Assembly: GCA_022453515.1 (NCBI GenBank)
Contig: JAJNNY010000064.1
Location: 62,001-126,000, forward strand
Source: Astrocystis sublimbata
Lineage: Eukaryota > Ascomycota > Sordariomycetes > Xylariales > Xylariaceae
DNA: 64,000 nucleotides
Direction of reading: 5' to 3'
Shown here: one piece after another, positions 22,873 through 34,484 of the stretch
How positions within the stretch are numbered: the first letter of the stretch is position 1
Layout of the letters: every line of letters starts with the position of its first letter
Translations under genes and position numbers: made by a program
The notes under the pieces: model-generated
Told to the model about the DNA's origin: nothing
The model's database searches: none
Seen by the model: the letters and a program-made list of their open reading frames with translations, nothing else

Positions 22873-24567
22873 CTAAGTCTTCAAACTGCCACTATCATAC
22901 ACGGTCTCGCCCCCTACAACTGTCAAAATTGACCGAAGCTCTTTCAATTCCTCGTCCGGGATCGTGAAGTAATCCTTGTTCAGCACAACTACATCTCCTA
23001 GTCGTCCGACCTCGAGCGAGCCAAGAAGCCGCTCATCCGAGCCTCCGAGGAACCATTGGTTCGCGCGTGTGTAAAGATTCAGGACCTCCTGCCGGCTGAT
23101 CTGCTGCCCCTCATTGATCTGATCACCCAAGGCATTCTTGCCCGTGGTCGCATAGTAAGCGTGGATCCAGGGATTCAAAGGCGCACTCTGCATGCCGTCA
23201 GCTCCAATGCCGGCCGGGATGCCACTGGCCAGGATATCCTTGAAGGGCGGGCCGGCTTTCTGCCCCGTGCCGGCCAAGTACTGCCAACCTGAGAGGTTGA
23301 CACCGCCTCCAATCTTTTTAAGGCGATGCAGGTACTCGGGAGTAATGAGAGGCACGTGGGCAACCACCCATCTTAGCTCATCGACGCTGGTATTGGCATG
23401 GATGTTCTCGAATGCTTGGATCTGTGATTGGAAGTCTGTGTTCGTCAAGGAGTGCACCTCAAGACGCCAGCCGGCCTTTGCTATGCGCTCGGCCGCTTCG
23501 TTGAAGAACGGGCCGCCAGCGTAATCAGTCGTGATGAATTCGCCAATGCCGCCCGTCTTTACCATGTCATTGCCAAAGAATTTGAAAGTGTTGAGGAGCC
23601 GTTGCTGCACAGTTGGGACTTCCAGACTGTCATCCATGTGCAGGAAATTGATTCGAAGTCGTATGATCCCCGCCTCATCATCGTAGGTAGACAGCCAGGG
23701 AAGGTGAATTGCGTACAGGTCCTCGTGGGCTGCCCCATCGGAGGGCGTGCCAGTTGCGGGGAACCCGCCTTGGTCAATGTGAGTCGTGACGCCTAGCGAG
23801 ACCGCGTACTCCATCGCATCGCGGATGCCTCGTTTCCGGTCGTCAAATGTGAGCTTTTTGCGAAGTGCTAGAAGCGCCTTGCCGTTATCCTCGCCAGAGG
23901 CAATCGACCCGTTCGCTGCAATAACAGGTGGCTCAGTCAATGACTCAAAGAAAGCCTTCCCAAGGCTGTTGGTAGTTGCTGGTCCGGCGAAGCTATAGGA
24001 CACGAATACCGGGTGATCGGGGACCGCCGCGTCGAGCTCTTCGAGGGTTGGAAGCCTTCTCTCATCAAAGTGGTTAGGGTGGAATCCTCCAATTGTCGTA
24101 ATGAAGCTACCTGAAGCGACGTCCTCGGCGCGTGACCGATAGGTATCCTGGACATCAGCTACGGAATAGGCATTTTCCAGAGGCGTGTGGTATCCTGGTC
24201 TGTTTCCTAGTAAAACCATGTGGTTATGGCAGTCGATCAACCCTGGAATTGCTATGTGATCTTTCAGATCTATGATGCTTGGGGTCTCGTCAAATTTTGC
24301 AGAGGCTTCATCCTGGCTTTCTCCGACGTAGACGATGACACCATCCTTGATCGCAATGACCGAGGCTACTTCCTCTCCCCCGTTCATAGTATGAATCTGA
24401 CCATTGCTGAGGATCAAGTTCCCCTGCAGCGGGCCCTTTTCACGGCGGTAGGTCGGTGATTGAGTGATATTAGCCCCGAACGCCAGGCTACCACGGCAAA
24501 TAATCCCGATGGATAGGACGGAGACGAGCAAACGCTTCATCGGGGAGAGTAAACCGAGTGCGGACAT
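22873..24567 (-). CDS. Secreted amidohydrolase family 3 (YtcJ-like) metal-dependent hydrolase
   Basis: Intronless gene of 564 residues. The N-terminus has a signal sequence starting at the second Met (MKRLLVSVLSIGIICRGSLAF, residues 10-30), so ATG 24540 is an alternative start and the enzyme is probably secreted or vacuolar. The amidohydrolase core follows: LILSNGQIHTMNGG, then IPGLIDCHNHM with the metal-binding HxH at residues 114-116. Later come VVAHVPLITPEYLHRLKK, which holds a conserved His, and GIGADGMQSAPLNPW with the catalytic Asp region near the end of the barrel. The closing beta domain contains GSLEVGRLGDVVVLNKDYF, typical of the family. Such enzymes hydrolyse amide or related bonds on small molecules; the substrate is unknown. 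The gene converges on the GST pseudogene with 136 bp between them. Confidence 0.9.
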   Translation of the reverse strand: MSALGLLSPMKRLLVSVLSIGIICRGSLAFGANITQSPTYRREKGPLQGNLILSNGQIHTMNGGEEVASVIAIKDGVIVYVGESQDEASAKFDETPSIIDLKDHIAIPGLIDCHNHMVLLGNRPGYHTPLENAYSVADVQDTYRSRAEDVASGSFITTIGGFHPNHFDERRLPTLEELDAAVPDHPVFVSYSFAGPATTNSLGKAFFESLTEPPVIAANGSIASGEDNGKALLALRKKLTFDDRKRGIRDAMEYAVSLGVTTHIDQGGFPATGTPSDGAAHEDLYAIHLPWLSTYDDEAGIIRLRINFLHMDDSLEVPTVQQRLLNTFKFFGNDMVKTGGIGEFITTDYAGGPFFNEAAERIAKAGWRLEVHSLTNTDFQSQIQAFENIHANTSVDELRWVVAHVPLITPEYLHRLKKIGGGVNLSGWQYLAGTGQKAGPPFKDILASGIPAGIGADGMQSAPLNPWIHAYYATTGKNALGDQINEGQQISRQEVLNLYTRANQWFLGGSDERLLGSLEVGRLGDVVVLNKDYFTIPDEELKELRSILTVVGGETVYDSGSLKT

Positions 24568-27379
24568 CTTGATGGCCTTGATATCCCTGAGAGTTCAACT
24601 CCTGGTAGACAAGAAACATAGCTAGGAGTAAGGTGGATGCGAAAGGGCATTGCTGCCCTTTTTATACATTCCTCTCATTCTCAATCGTGAGAGAATTTAG
24701 TTCTCAATCAGCGCTTACATTGATCTGTAGTCAGAACTTTGTAAGCCGGCATTTGGATCTACACTAGGGATAGCTCCTTGCAGGCCGTGGTCACATCGTG
24801 GCCATCATCATGCGATCAGTCTCGGAAGCGCCTGCTAAACTTCGAAAACGTCAACGTTTGAAGGTTGGTATGATTGATTAGCAAAACATAATATCATTTG
24901 CCAATGAGTCATCGCGTGGATAAACGGCAGGATTTTGTCGCATCTAGAATCCTGCGTTCACACGCGAAAGTTTTTTTTTAAAGAAGACGCGCTTTGATCA
25001 ACCAGGCACGCCAGGGTTCCATGGCGCAAAGTTGGTGGGGAGAGTGCACGGTGAAGTTACTTACCAGGGTTCAGAGGGATTAGACCCAATTGAGAGGAAA
25101 GCCCCAAAACCATCGGTGAACAGCGCCCTTCAGGGTATCATCTTGTTGATTATGACACGCGATGCTATGCGCTCGCCTTACATTTGGCTTTTGGCGGAAA
25201 TAGTCACTGATGATCGCTAATGATCAAGGACATAAATTTCGTAAAATCAATGCTGCTTTTCGATATCCATCAGTCAATTGAGGATGAGTTCTCCTTGAGA
25301 TGTAGCCGTGAGGGGTAAGTATTGCGAACCTGTCTCGCCTGTTGACACACCTCGACACACACACATGCCCATGAGGGTAGGGGGTAACAGAGTAGCCATA
25401 TCGAGCAAGTGGCAACGCAGCTTCCCAGGCCCCCAGGTAGCCAGGCGAGCCAGGTAGTATGATGGATATTCGATTTGCCCGCTGCGAAACTACTACCAGA
25501 TGCCAGGGTGCCAGGGAGCGTGACACCAGAAGCTACCTATTGAAGGCGATGAGTGTGTATTCGGCGTGATCGAAACTGTTAAATGGTCTGAGAAAGACGG
25601 TCGTAACATGATATGGGGAGAAGTCAAGAGGGAGAGCATCATACCCTACAAAGAAAATAACAGAGGGCCTACTCTAGGTGGGCTTTAGAATGGGATCTAA
25701 ACTCGGGGATCGGGTTGGAGAACGCAAGCGTGCAGAATAAGGGTCCAGATGGGGGCGCAAACGGACCGGGGCCAGACCCGGAGAGCTCGGCACCGGAGTG
25801 CTTGACGGTGCTCATCCGACGACCGGCCAACGGATCTTCGGAAAGACAAGGCTTTTTCGGTCTTTAATTGTTGGAAACACCTTCATTCAATGTCCTAGAT
25901 GGCCGATGAACTAATTAGACCATCTGACTAGGTTTCAAATCGAGAACTATGCTCGCTTTGATTCGAGTACTGATGATGCTGAGTACTAGACAGGCGTATG
26001 ATTGGAAAATGTTAATTGGTAGTGTTCTAGCTGAATAGCCCATTTTCGTATGTGTAACCATTAAAAAAAATCCACCGTGTCTATCGTCCGCCACTAACTT
26101 TTGTTGCTCGGGATGTCTTGATTCAAGAGAGGGACTGTTGTCGGAGGCCAATGCGAGAGAGGAGTGGAAGCAGCCGTTGACTTGACTACCTACCTAGTTG
26201 CAAAGTTGACAATCGTTAATCATCTGCGAGCATAGTCGAAAGGACCTAATAGATAGGTCAAGTCTAATATTGACAACAACAACAACAACAGTGTTGGCAT
26301 CGCCAGTTCGTGACACGGAGTTGGAATATTCCAATGCGGCAGATTCGGGGGGATCACGGCGCATGTAACATGATTCGGAGCTATATTAGTGATGAAGAAG
26401 GTGCTCTATCCGGCAACCATCACAGACTGACGGTCTACGATGAAGCCACAGCCCAGTAACGAAGCCTGATCACTGTCCGGATAAGGCACATTGCAGACGC
26501 TGGTAATATCTTTGAGGGACTAGTAAGACAATCCACTCTGTCCTCCAGCATTACGCAGTCCAGAACAAGCTAGTCAGCAAGACTATGTGGATGTCGTTTG
26601 CAAGCAATGACCAGGAACCCAAGTCCACTAATGGCCGGTCTAGATGTGCTCACAGCCCAACCTCAGAAACCTGTTTCGAGATGGGAAATGCATGTAGGGC
26701 AAAGGAGTGGACGCTGTTGAGCTGCAACATAGATTGCATGCCTCGGCAGGTTGCATTCGTGGTAATCCTTTCGATTTATCACTGGGACACGTGGTATGCG
26801 CTAATTTAGCCCCTTTGGCTCCCAACCAGCACCGGCACAAGATGCTACTGCTGATGATTTTGGTGGAGTGGGAACATCCGTGTGCACGGAGTAAGTTCCG
26901 AGCTTAGCGGCTTGATTGGCGATCCCGCACACGCTATGACGCACGGGCAAAGAAGCAGAACAGTCGAGACAGCCTCCTTTGTCGACGGCGCAATGTCGTG
27001 ACCACCGCTGACATTGCAAAAAGCCATGACGACAAAGTAGGGCCGAGCATGCAACGCATGATACCATTTCGGCCGGCACCCCTATGCATGCACATCTTCG
27101 AAGAATGGGAACTTACAGTGTATGAGCGCTGTATCTACGTCCTGGGCCCGATACAAACTTCACATCAACAAAGGCTACGAGGCAATCCCAACGATAGAAT
27201 CTCGTAAATTGGTATTGGTATGGGTAGGGTAAATGTGATCATAGCATTATGAGAAGTGTGTTGTAGGAAGGTTCTATCCGATTAGAAAGTAAGTCGCCGT
27301 GCAGAGACCAAGACCGATCCCATCAATCATGCCATGATGTTTCCATCAACGGGTATCATCATAATCTGCACCCCCGACC
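24568..27379. other. Intergenic, gene-poor
   Basis: About 2.8 kb with no supported gene. A (CAA)n microsatellite lies at about 26272-26290. Overlapping minus frames at 26801-27079 include a cysteine-rich 92-codon frame (CQRWSRHCAVDKGGCLDC) without a recognisable family. Other frames are short and unconvincing. Confidence 0.45.
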
Positions 27380-27994
27380 TCATTGAAACTCGAGCGTGAG
27401 GCCATTGTTGGAATCCTGTCCCAGATACACATATCCATCGCCGTCGCGGTTGTCGACTTGGAGCTTCAGGTAGATTGTCTCTTTGCACTTGACATATCCG
27501 GCGACGTGTTTCGCGGCAGCGTCGATCTCGGACCAGTCCGTCGTGTCAGGGTGAAGCAGCGGCAATCCCTGTCGGACCGCATCATCTGCAATCGGCGCGA
27601 TGTTCTCCCAGCTCACCTCCCCACTCGGAAGCTGCGACAGCTGCTGAGCCGCTAGCAAGCCGTTTCCCTGGACCTTGAACTCACGCTCTCCTCTCGAGCC
27701 CTGGTTCCAACCGAGGATGCATATCTGGGCGTTTTCGGGGATGCCTTCGAAGATGGCGATGTTCTCAAGCGTGGAGACGCCTTCAGTTCGCTGGACTTCG
27801 AGTTGCGAGACCGCCGGACCTGACAGGCTTGTCTGGAGTGGAAGCACCTGGTACATTGTGGGTTGGATGAGAACCTTGGGGCTCGTGTCGTGCTGTTGAG
27901 CCCTACTCTGGAGTGAAGAGGAATGCTGAGTTGGTAAAGCCATGCCTACAAGGGCCAGGCACATGCCGACAGCGAACTTTGAAGTGAAATTCAT
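27380..27994 (-). CDS. Secreted hypothetical protein, possibly BUT2-like
   Basis: Intronless gene of 204 residues. It begins with a signal peptide (MNFTSKFAVGMCLALVGMALP). The rest is a compact, probably beta-rich domain with ENIAIFEGIPENAQICILGW in the middle and YVKCKETIYLKLQVDNRDGDG near the end, closing in NGLTLEFQ. There are just two mature-part cysteines (in AQICIL and YVKCKE), which could pair. The pattern of F-x-IP, a C-I-L strand and a final GLTLEF strand loosely resembles the But2 C-terminal domain of secreted fungal proteins, but I cannot confirm it. No membrane segment follows the signal, so secretion to the wall or medium is likely. Confidence 0.68.
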   Translation of the reverse strand: MNFTSKFAVGMCLALVGMALPTQHSSSLQSRAQQHDTSPKVLIQPTMYQVLPLQTSLSGPAVSQLEVQRTEGVSTLENIAIFEGIPENAQICILGWNQGSRGEREFKVQGNGLLAAQQLSQLPSGEVSWENIAPIADDAVRQGLPLLHPDTTDWSEIDAAAKHVAGYVKCKETIYLKLQVDNRDGDGYVYLGQDSNNGLTLEFQ

Positions 27995-30091
27995 TTCGTA
28001 TGAAGAAACGAGAACTCTGTTGATGTTGTTTGAAGGATTCAGAATGTATTAACATATGTGGGCGATCGATGATGAAACAAGCATGTATGTTGTGAGTGTT
28101 CTGAGTCCGGTATTTATGTAAGTTGGGACCTCATAGATCTATATGGGTTGCATCTGCACTCGCCGTAATGGGGGCAGCAGGAACACAGCCATCCATGCTA
28201 TTAACTGCGCAAGGCATCCACGTCCATCGAGATGATTAAAGTTCGCCCATCGATCTCAGCGGATAACTACCTTACCTACGTAGCACTTGCTATGTAACGT
28301 GAACTTGTCTTATCTTCGGAGTTGGGTTCGGAAAGACGTTCGGCAAGCTAAGCCTTAGTCGATGACTCTCAATTTCCGATACACCTGATTAACCGTGTGT
28401 ACATCTCCCGCTGCCGTATTCATTCACGGTACATGTATAAACATGTGAGTAGGAGAACATAAATAGCAGGCCAGATGTTGCACTGCGTGGAAGTAGCCGT
28501 CCAAGCCCAGTCGTCGTCGCTGTCGTGGCACCGGACATGCAGCTGCACATGCTGGGCACGACCAGTCAACTTCACACAGCGTACTGAGCTCTGAGCTGGG
28601 CACAGCTAGACAGAGCTGGGGAGCTTGGCATCTTAGGACGTCGAAGAATGACAAGGGTGATGTGTTGTCTATGTACTGGCGTTGGGGTTGGGTCGAGGGG
28701 CGACCCCCGATTATAAGCTGGATATACTTTCGACCATCGAGGATCAGCACGATGCGACGGACCATAATACCCCTGTGATGCGGGAGACATCCCTCTTCCG
28801 CCTCCATATTAAACCCCAGATCGCCGCTCTCAGGGCTAGACTTGGGGGGGTCATCCACCAAGGCCGCTACTGATGTGGGGTTCCAACGCGGGTACGGCGC
28901 GGGCAGCAGCTTGAATGGTTGATGCACAAAACATACTTCCCGTAGCGTGCCAACTTGGAAACATCGTTGCATCTCGTAACGGTTCAGTCCCAAGCCCGCC
29001 GAGTTGAAGGCTGCAAGTTGTGCAACGTAGCATAAGGTCGCTCAGGGTTATATAATAAGTACTAGGCGTATAGGTGCAATAGGTATAGGTCCCGAAATAG
29101 GGCCATGTTGTGGAACTGACCAGCTCGCCAGCGTATTGCTCTGTTAACTCAGCCCCATTACACCGCATTGCGATGCATTATCGACGACCATCTGCGATCC
29201 ACAAAACGTTCAAACCACCGTGAACGTGTACTAGTAGCTAACGCCTGTAGGGGCGCGGTACCTAATTACTTAACTATCGAATTCACAACCTTTTTCAATG
29301 CCCATCGGTGGTATCGGTGGCATCCAGAAATTAAGCTCAAGCACCAGCACCCATGGCCCTGAGAGCTTGGCTGCAAGCTTTCATAGGTACGGTACGCTGG
29401 ACTGAGCCGGTTCTCATCGGGACTTCAAAATATGTAAATTTGAGCCCTCACTGAAAATTGTACGCCAAACCTTTGCATGAGCGTTAGTCATAGCTTCAAG
29501 GTTGCTTGTATAAATACATACACACATTATAAATTACTTTGCGTTAAATCATGTGGTGAGTGCACCCATCGAACAGAAATGAAAATCGACAGTTTCATGT
29601 CATTTTTCATTGGGAAGGCTCACAACAAACGCGCTGGAGTAAGACCAAATTCTCCTCACCGAAATTTAGGACTAAAGTCAGCAAGTGGCTCAAAAGGTTG
29701 TTGGTTCTCGGGTCACATGAAGCTTGTCGGCGTCAGTAGCAGGTTGCACTGGTTTGAAAATCTACATACATGCCCTGCCTCTGTTGTCACACAGTTGGCA
29801 CTGCCATCTACCAACGGGTAATTGCAAGTCTGACGAGGGCAATGCGTCCCCAGTCTGCCCAGCCGAATAGGTCATGTCTCAGGAGCCTCGGCGATGGTAG
29901 GTGGAATGGCCGCAGAGCTCGATAATACCTGGACGGGCGCGGCGGAAAGGCGCCAACACTAGCCGTACACAGTGGGTGGAGGCGAAATAAAGCGCCGGGA
30001 TGTAACGGATGCCTACCTCGCCTACCTACTTATATGTGAATGAAACACTTGAGAATTTACCTTGTGAATTCAAGGCTTATCGGCGCCTGTT
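27995..30091. other. Intergenic, no supported gene
   Basis: About 2.1 kb. A 189-codon minus frame at 28424-28993 and a 105-codon minus frame at 28851-29168 overlap without any family resemblance, signal peptide or clear intron. I leave them uncalled. Confidence 0.45.
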
Positions 30092-31017
30092 TTTGGCTAT
30101 AAGATCGGCGGCGACACTAACTACACCCCGGCCACCGCCCAGATCGCCAACCGGATGGATTCTTTGAAGCCGACAAGCTGCCGGACCCAGTAAACAAGAA
30201 CCGCAACGTCAGCTGCCTCACCGAACTAGACGACAATAACAACAAACGCCACGGTCCCCAGACAGGCTTCGCCGTTTTGAGCAGCACCAAGTGTTAAGCA
30301 ACGCCAACCGCTTATGCCATGCCGTGACGATCACTATGGTACAGGTATAGACTAGGGAAAGTGCGAGAGAAAGTGCGAGGCTTTCTTTAACAGCCTCGCA
30401 ACGGACGCAAAACTTACGCACTTCACAAGGCCAGTGACAGTGACGAAGGCGTCAGGCGCTCACCCTTGAGTAACCGGAGGATGATAACATAGCGTCGCCT
30501 GTTCCAAGCTCCTTGGAAATGATGTAGTTGGTCTTAATGGACTCTACTACACCAAGTACATCGAGAACCCCATGGCGTTGACCCCGTTCACATAAGTCGA
30601 AGCACAGATGCTCAACACGATGCAACTACAAACTCCTATTGAGGCCGCCACGGAGCAGTCAGACGACGGGCGGAGCAAGGTTAGATGTCTCTATATGAAT
30701 ATTGACACCAAAGCTGATACCGAAACGCTCACGAAGGCGGTGATTTCTTGCGTCAAGAGATAGAGGCAGTCAAGGACGTTGCAGGCCTCATGTGTTCGTA
30801 CACGCTGCAGACACGTCCCGTCTCGCGGCTTGAGAAGACCGCCGCGAACGGCGGCAATGTGCTGGGTCTGCATCCGAGTGACAGACCAGTCGTCAACGTC
30901 TTGCTGTTATCATACTGGGATGCAAGGGAGGACGACCAGCTAGTTACCGGTTTTATAAAGAAACTGTTGAAACGCATCGAAGACACTCCGCCCTTAGGGC
31001 GAGGACAATATGGGCGC
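30092..31017 (+). pseudogene. C-terminal half of an FAD-linked (BBE-type) oxidoreductase, broken
   Basis: A degenerate fragment of a fungal FAD-binding PCMH/BBE oxidoreductase (6-hydroxynicotine-oxidase-like). Blocks in order on the plus strand: KIGGDTNYTPATAQIANRMD near 30100, TELDDN and QTGFAVLSST near 30220-30290, YYTKYIENPMALTPF near 30550, and SKVRCLYMNIDTKADTETL near 30680. From about 30760 come IEAVKDVAGLMCSYTLQTRP and GGNVLGLHPSDRPVVNVLLL followed by YWDAREDDQLV. These sit in at least three frames with stops between them, so the copy is dead. The C-terminal NYA-type end is missing; the frame closes at 31018-31020. The FAD-binding N-terminal half is not upstream. A matching N-terminal half lies on the opposite strand at 34.5-35.0 kb. 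Confidence 0.75.
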
Positions 31018-31885
31018 TGAGGCAAGTGGGGTTGATGATTTCCTGCGGGGTTGGCAGCGCTCTACCTTGGGCCTTGCAACTTACCAAGGTAGTTACATCC
31101 TATGAATGCATGGACGGGCACATTGTTGAGACTATCCCTAGCATCCTAGAACTACTACTTACCTGTGACCGGACTCAGTTAAAAAAAAGAAAAAAGGCAT
31201 CTATCAAGTTTTTGTATGCTTAAATAATCGATACTTAAGTACCTATATATACCTGGTAGGTACCTACTAGGTAGCAATGCAGACTGGCGAGACTGGACTG
31301 CCCTATGTCTTTGTGGCGAGCTGGACCTGGCCATTGGCCACTAATACCTCAAGAGACGAGACAAATCGATAGCTCATGATGATCTGATTGGCTAACATCA
31401 TGAGATCCGAATAACGTGTTATCTCATACACAGCCGATCCTAGAATCTGAATTCGGTGCAATCGCACTGGAGACTTTGACTGCAGCTTCAGCGTCAATTT
31501 TAGCCAAACAGCCGTCAGGTATATTGCCTAATATGTCTTTGCCGCTGCAAAAGTATACATGATCATCAATTGATAGCTCGAGTGGGCATAGTTCAGTCGC
31601 ATGTTCGGGCATAGCATGAGCTCACGTTACATATACTACAGCGATTGGTCATGAATCGTGACTGGCGGTGAAACCGTCTTGATAAGGTGTTGACAAGAGT
31701 TCAACCCATGCGCATCAGTAGGTCTCGCTTGAGAACTCGCCAATGCTCCTCCTAGCAACACTCAATTCCCATCCTGGTAGCTACCTACCTAGGTAGGTAT
31801 TGTATGGTATTCGGGATCTGTTTGTGCAATGGCTAATCGATGCATGCAGCAGCCCAAGTCAAAGCCCAAAACCTCGCTGTAGCCC
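31018..31885. other. Intergenic with TACCTA patch
   Basis: About 870 bp upstream of the hydrolase gene. A short palindromic TACCTGGTAGGTACCTACTAGGTA patch lies near 31250-31275 and another near 31780-31800. No gene was seen. Confidence 0.5.
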
Positions 31886-34033
31886 ATGGCCACCCGCAGG
31901 TTGCAAACGAATAAAAGAAGGGACCGATGGCGCTATGCCCTTAATGTTGCAACTTTGATGCTGATAGTGACAGGAATCCTTGGCTACCGGCATCAGCTAG
32001 GTGATTGGGGGGGGATCACACCCCGGTCGAGATTGAACCGCCAAAGTCAGGGCCTTCGCCAACCTGAAGATGATCGAACATGGGAATGGACTACGATCGA
32101 GCCTAGTCGAGATCTCCAATGGCATTCTTGCTACGATGGAGCCTATGATTGCGCCCGACTTGATCTGCCCATGGATTGGCGGGGTCCCTCTGACGAAGAA
32201 CGAGTACTTCTGGCGGTCATGAGACTTCGTGCAATTGAGAGAGACGACTACCGTGGACCTGTCATATTCAATCCGGGAGGGCCAGGAGATAGTGGTATCT
32301 TTGCTCTCAAAGATCACGGCGCAAGCCTACAAACCATAATCGGGCATAATCATGACCTGGTGTCGTTCGATCCGCGGGGGATAGGCGCGACTTTGCCCAG
32401 GATCGAATGCTGGGATAGCCCAGAACAGAGACAGACATGGGATCTGCAAGATGTAGGAGTGGTAGATGCACATCCTGGTATTATCTACGACGTATATGCT
32501 CGAGCGGCGGCTTTTTCACAGACCTGCGAGTCGCACATGGTTGGTAGGTCGAACATACTGCACCATGTCGGTACTGCGTCGCATGCCAGAGATATGCTCG
32601 AGATTGTACACAAGCTGGGACAGGACAAGCTGAAGTATTGGGGCTTCAGCTACGGCACTGTCCTCGGCGGGGTTTTCGCGGCCATGTATCCTGACAAGGT
32701 GGAGCGACTTGTTAGCGACGGTGAGCACCGAATGGCCTCAGCAGATCGTTAACGTCGTGGCTGACCAGGGCTTCATGCGCTATTATGCACAGGTAACGTC
32801 GACCTTCGGGAATGGCACTATCAAACATACATCAACTTCCCACGCGACATGGACAAGGTGATGAACGCGTTTTACGATTTCTGCCATCAAGCGGGTTCAC
32901 AGGACTGTGACTTTTACGCTGACACTCCTGAGTTGATTAAGCAACGTCTCGACAAGCTGCTGGACACAATCCGCAGACAACCGGTCCTCATCGCAGCTGA
33001 CGGACCTATGTCATCTGGGGGTCCGGGTATACCACAGCTCGTTACCTGGTCTCACGTCCGAAGGCTTACTTCGGCGGCATTGTACAGGCCCATAGCCTTA
33101 TTCCAGAAGTATGCAGCTGTACTAGCAGCATTGGAAGCCGGAGATGGTCGCCCATACTATAACATGAACAAGAATCTATGTATGTTCTCGTACCTGGTAC
33201 AGTCTCTATCTCGCAACTGGACCCAAACTGACCTCTAACCACGAAGACTCGGCCGAGGATCCAGCGCCGTCTATATGCTCAATTGAGGCGATCCCACCGC
33301 ATATCCCTCGACTTGAGGCAGGGAATGACGAGGCATATCCTGCAATCATGTGCTCTGATTATCCACCGATGAACGATACGGTTCACGACTTCATCACATT
33401 CGCGCAGCAGCTTAGCAACATTAGTGAGTCGGCGGGAGATGTCAACGCCCTTTTCAGACTCGCATGTATCGGCCGAACTATACGTCCGAAATGGAGGTTC
33501 GACGGTATTTGCCATCCTTGAATGTCAGATACAAGTCATTTGAGAAGCCTGACGAGAGTGCGTAGGACCTTTTGAAGGCAACACGAGCTACCCTATTTTG
33601 TAAGTGGCGAGTTTCCTGCAGCTGCCTGCTTCGCGCATGCCATGTCGTGTCATTTAACACCAAATAGATATGTGAACAACATGGCGGACAACATCACACC
33701 TCTTGTAAGCGCCACCAACAACTCTCAGGGTTTCCCAGGGTCTGTTGTATTAGTGCAAAATTCGTACGGGGTATGTCAAGTTACCGAGACTTTGGGCCAC
33801 GATGGCCATGCTAATGGCACTAGCATACTAGCTTGACGGCGCCTTCAACGTGTACCGCGAAATATATTTACGACTATTTTCAGCATGGGCAGCTCCCTGA
33901 ACCGGGAACGACCTGCGATCCTGATTGCTATCCATTTCAGACAACGAGGCCAAGAAGCGAAGATAGAGTAGCCGTGGCGCTTCATCAGTTGACGAAAAGC
34001 AATTGGGGATTCACAGCAAAGGTGAGGCCGTAA
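31886..34033 (+). CDS. Membrane-anchored alpha/beta hydrolase with TAP-like C-terminal domain (S33-type peptidase family)
   Basis: Predicted 608-residue serine hydrolase of the tripeptidyl-aminopeptidase-like family. Exons inferred: 31886-32720, 32793-33179, 33247-33504, 33566-33599 (34 nt), 33668-33770, 33824-34033; total 609 codons with stop. An N-terminal basic stretch and one membrane helix (residues about 18-34) suggest a type II membrane or secretory-pathway protein. The alpha/beta hydrolase domain shows an oxyanion-type FNPGGPGDSG, DLVSFDPRGIGAT and the nucleophile elbow GFSYG with Ser255. The C-terminal TAP domain includes NSYGHTSLTAPSTC, with the catalytic His, and ends with a cysteine pair (TCDPDCYPF). 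All expected parts are present, so the gene looks intact. It is flanked on both sides by pieces of one oxidoreductase in opposite orientations. Confidence 0.88.
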
Positions 34034-34484
34034 TTCATTTGCAGCCCTAGGGGAAGTGTGACGGAGGAAAATCACATCTTTCTGACACTAGGGTACCGGC
34101 TACTACTGCAAGCTCCTGTGGCATACTGGGTTTGGTTTAACATAAGTACCAAAATTATGAGTGTTGAGTTAGAGTGGATTGGCGATGCCCAAAGGTGAGA
34201 TATAGGATTGAAGAATCTAGTGACTTGGCCTTGGCCATGAAGGGTCTTATCTAGTATACTATGCTTCGTACCTTCATAACAAGTACGAGCCATATGGATG
34301 ATGCGGCGTGGGAAATGGACTCGACTTCACAGTGGCGAGAACCGACGGCCGTGCTACTCGTCATCGAAGTAGAACTCTTCCAACATTCTGTCAAAGCATG
34401 AAGGGAGCGTAGATATCGGGCTTGCTGGATGTAAGCTCCTTGACTAGTGCGTGTACCTGACCTTCTCAGCTGGACTTGGGGTAC
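34034..34484. other. Intergenic next to inferred breakpoint
   Basis: About 450 bp between the hydrolase stop and the oxidoreductase N-terminal fragment. No gene was seen. It should contain one edge of the inferred rearrangement (34440-34490). Confidence 0.45.

Noticed and set aside
28424..28993. 189-codon minus frame with an overlapping 105-codon frame
   Set aside because: No domain, no signal peptide, no plausible intron joining the two; length alone is not enough.
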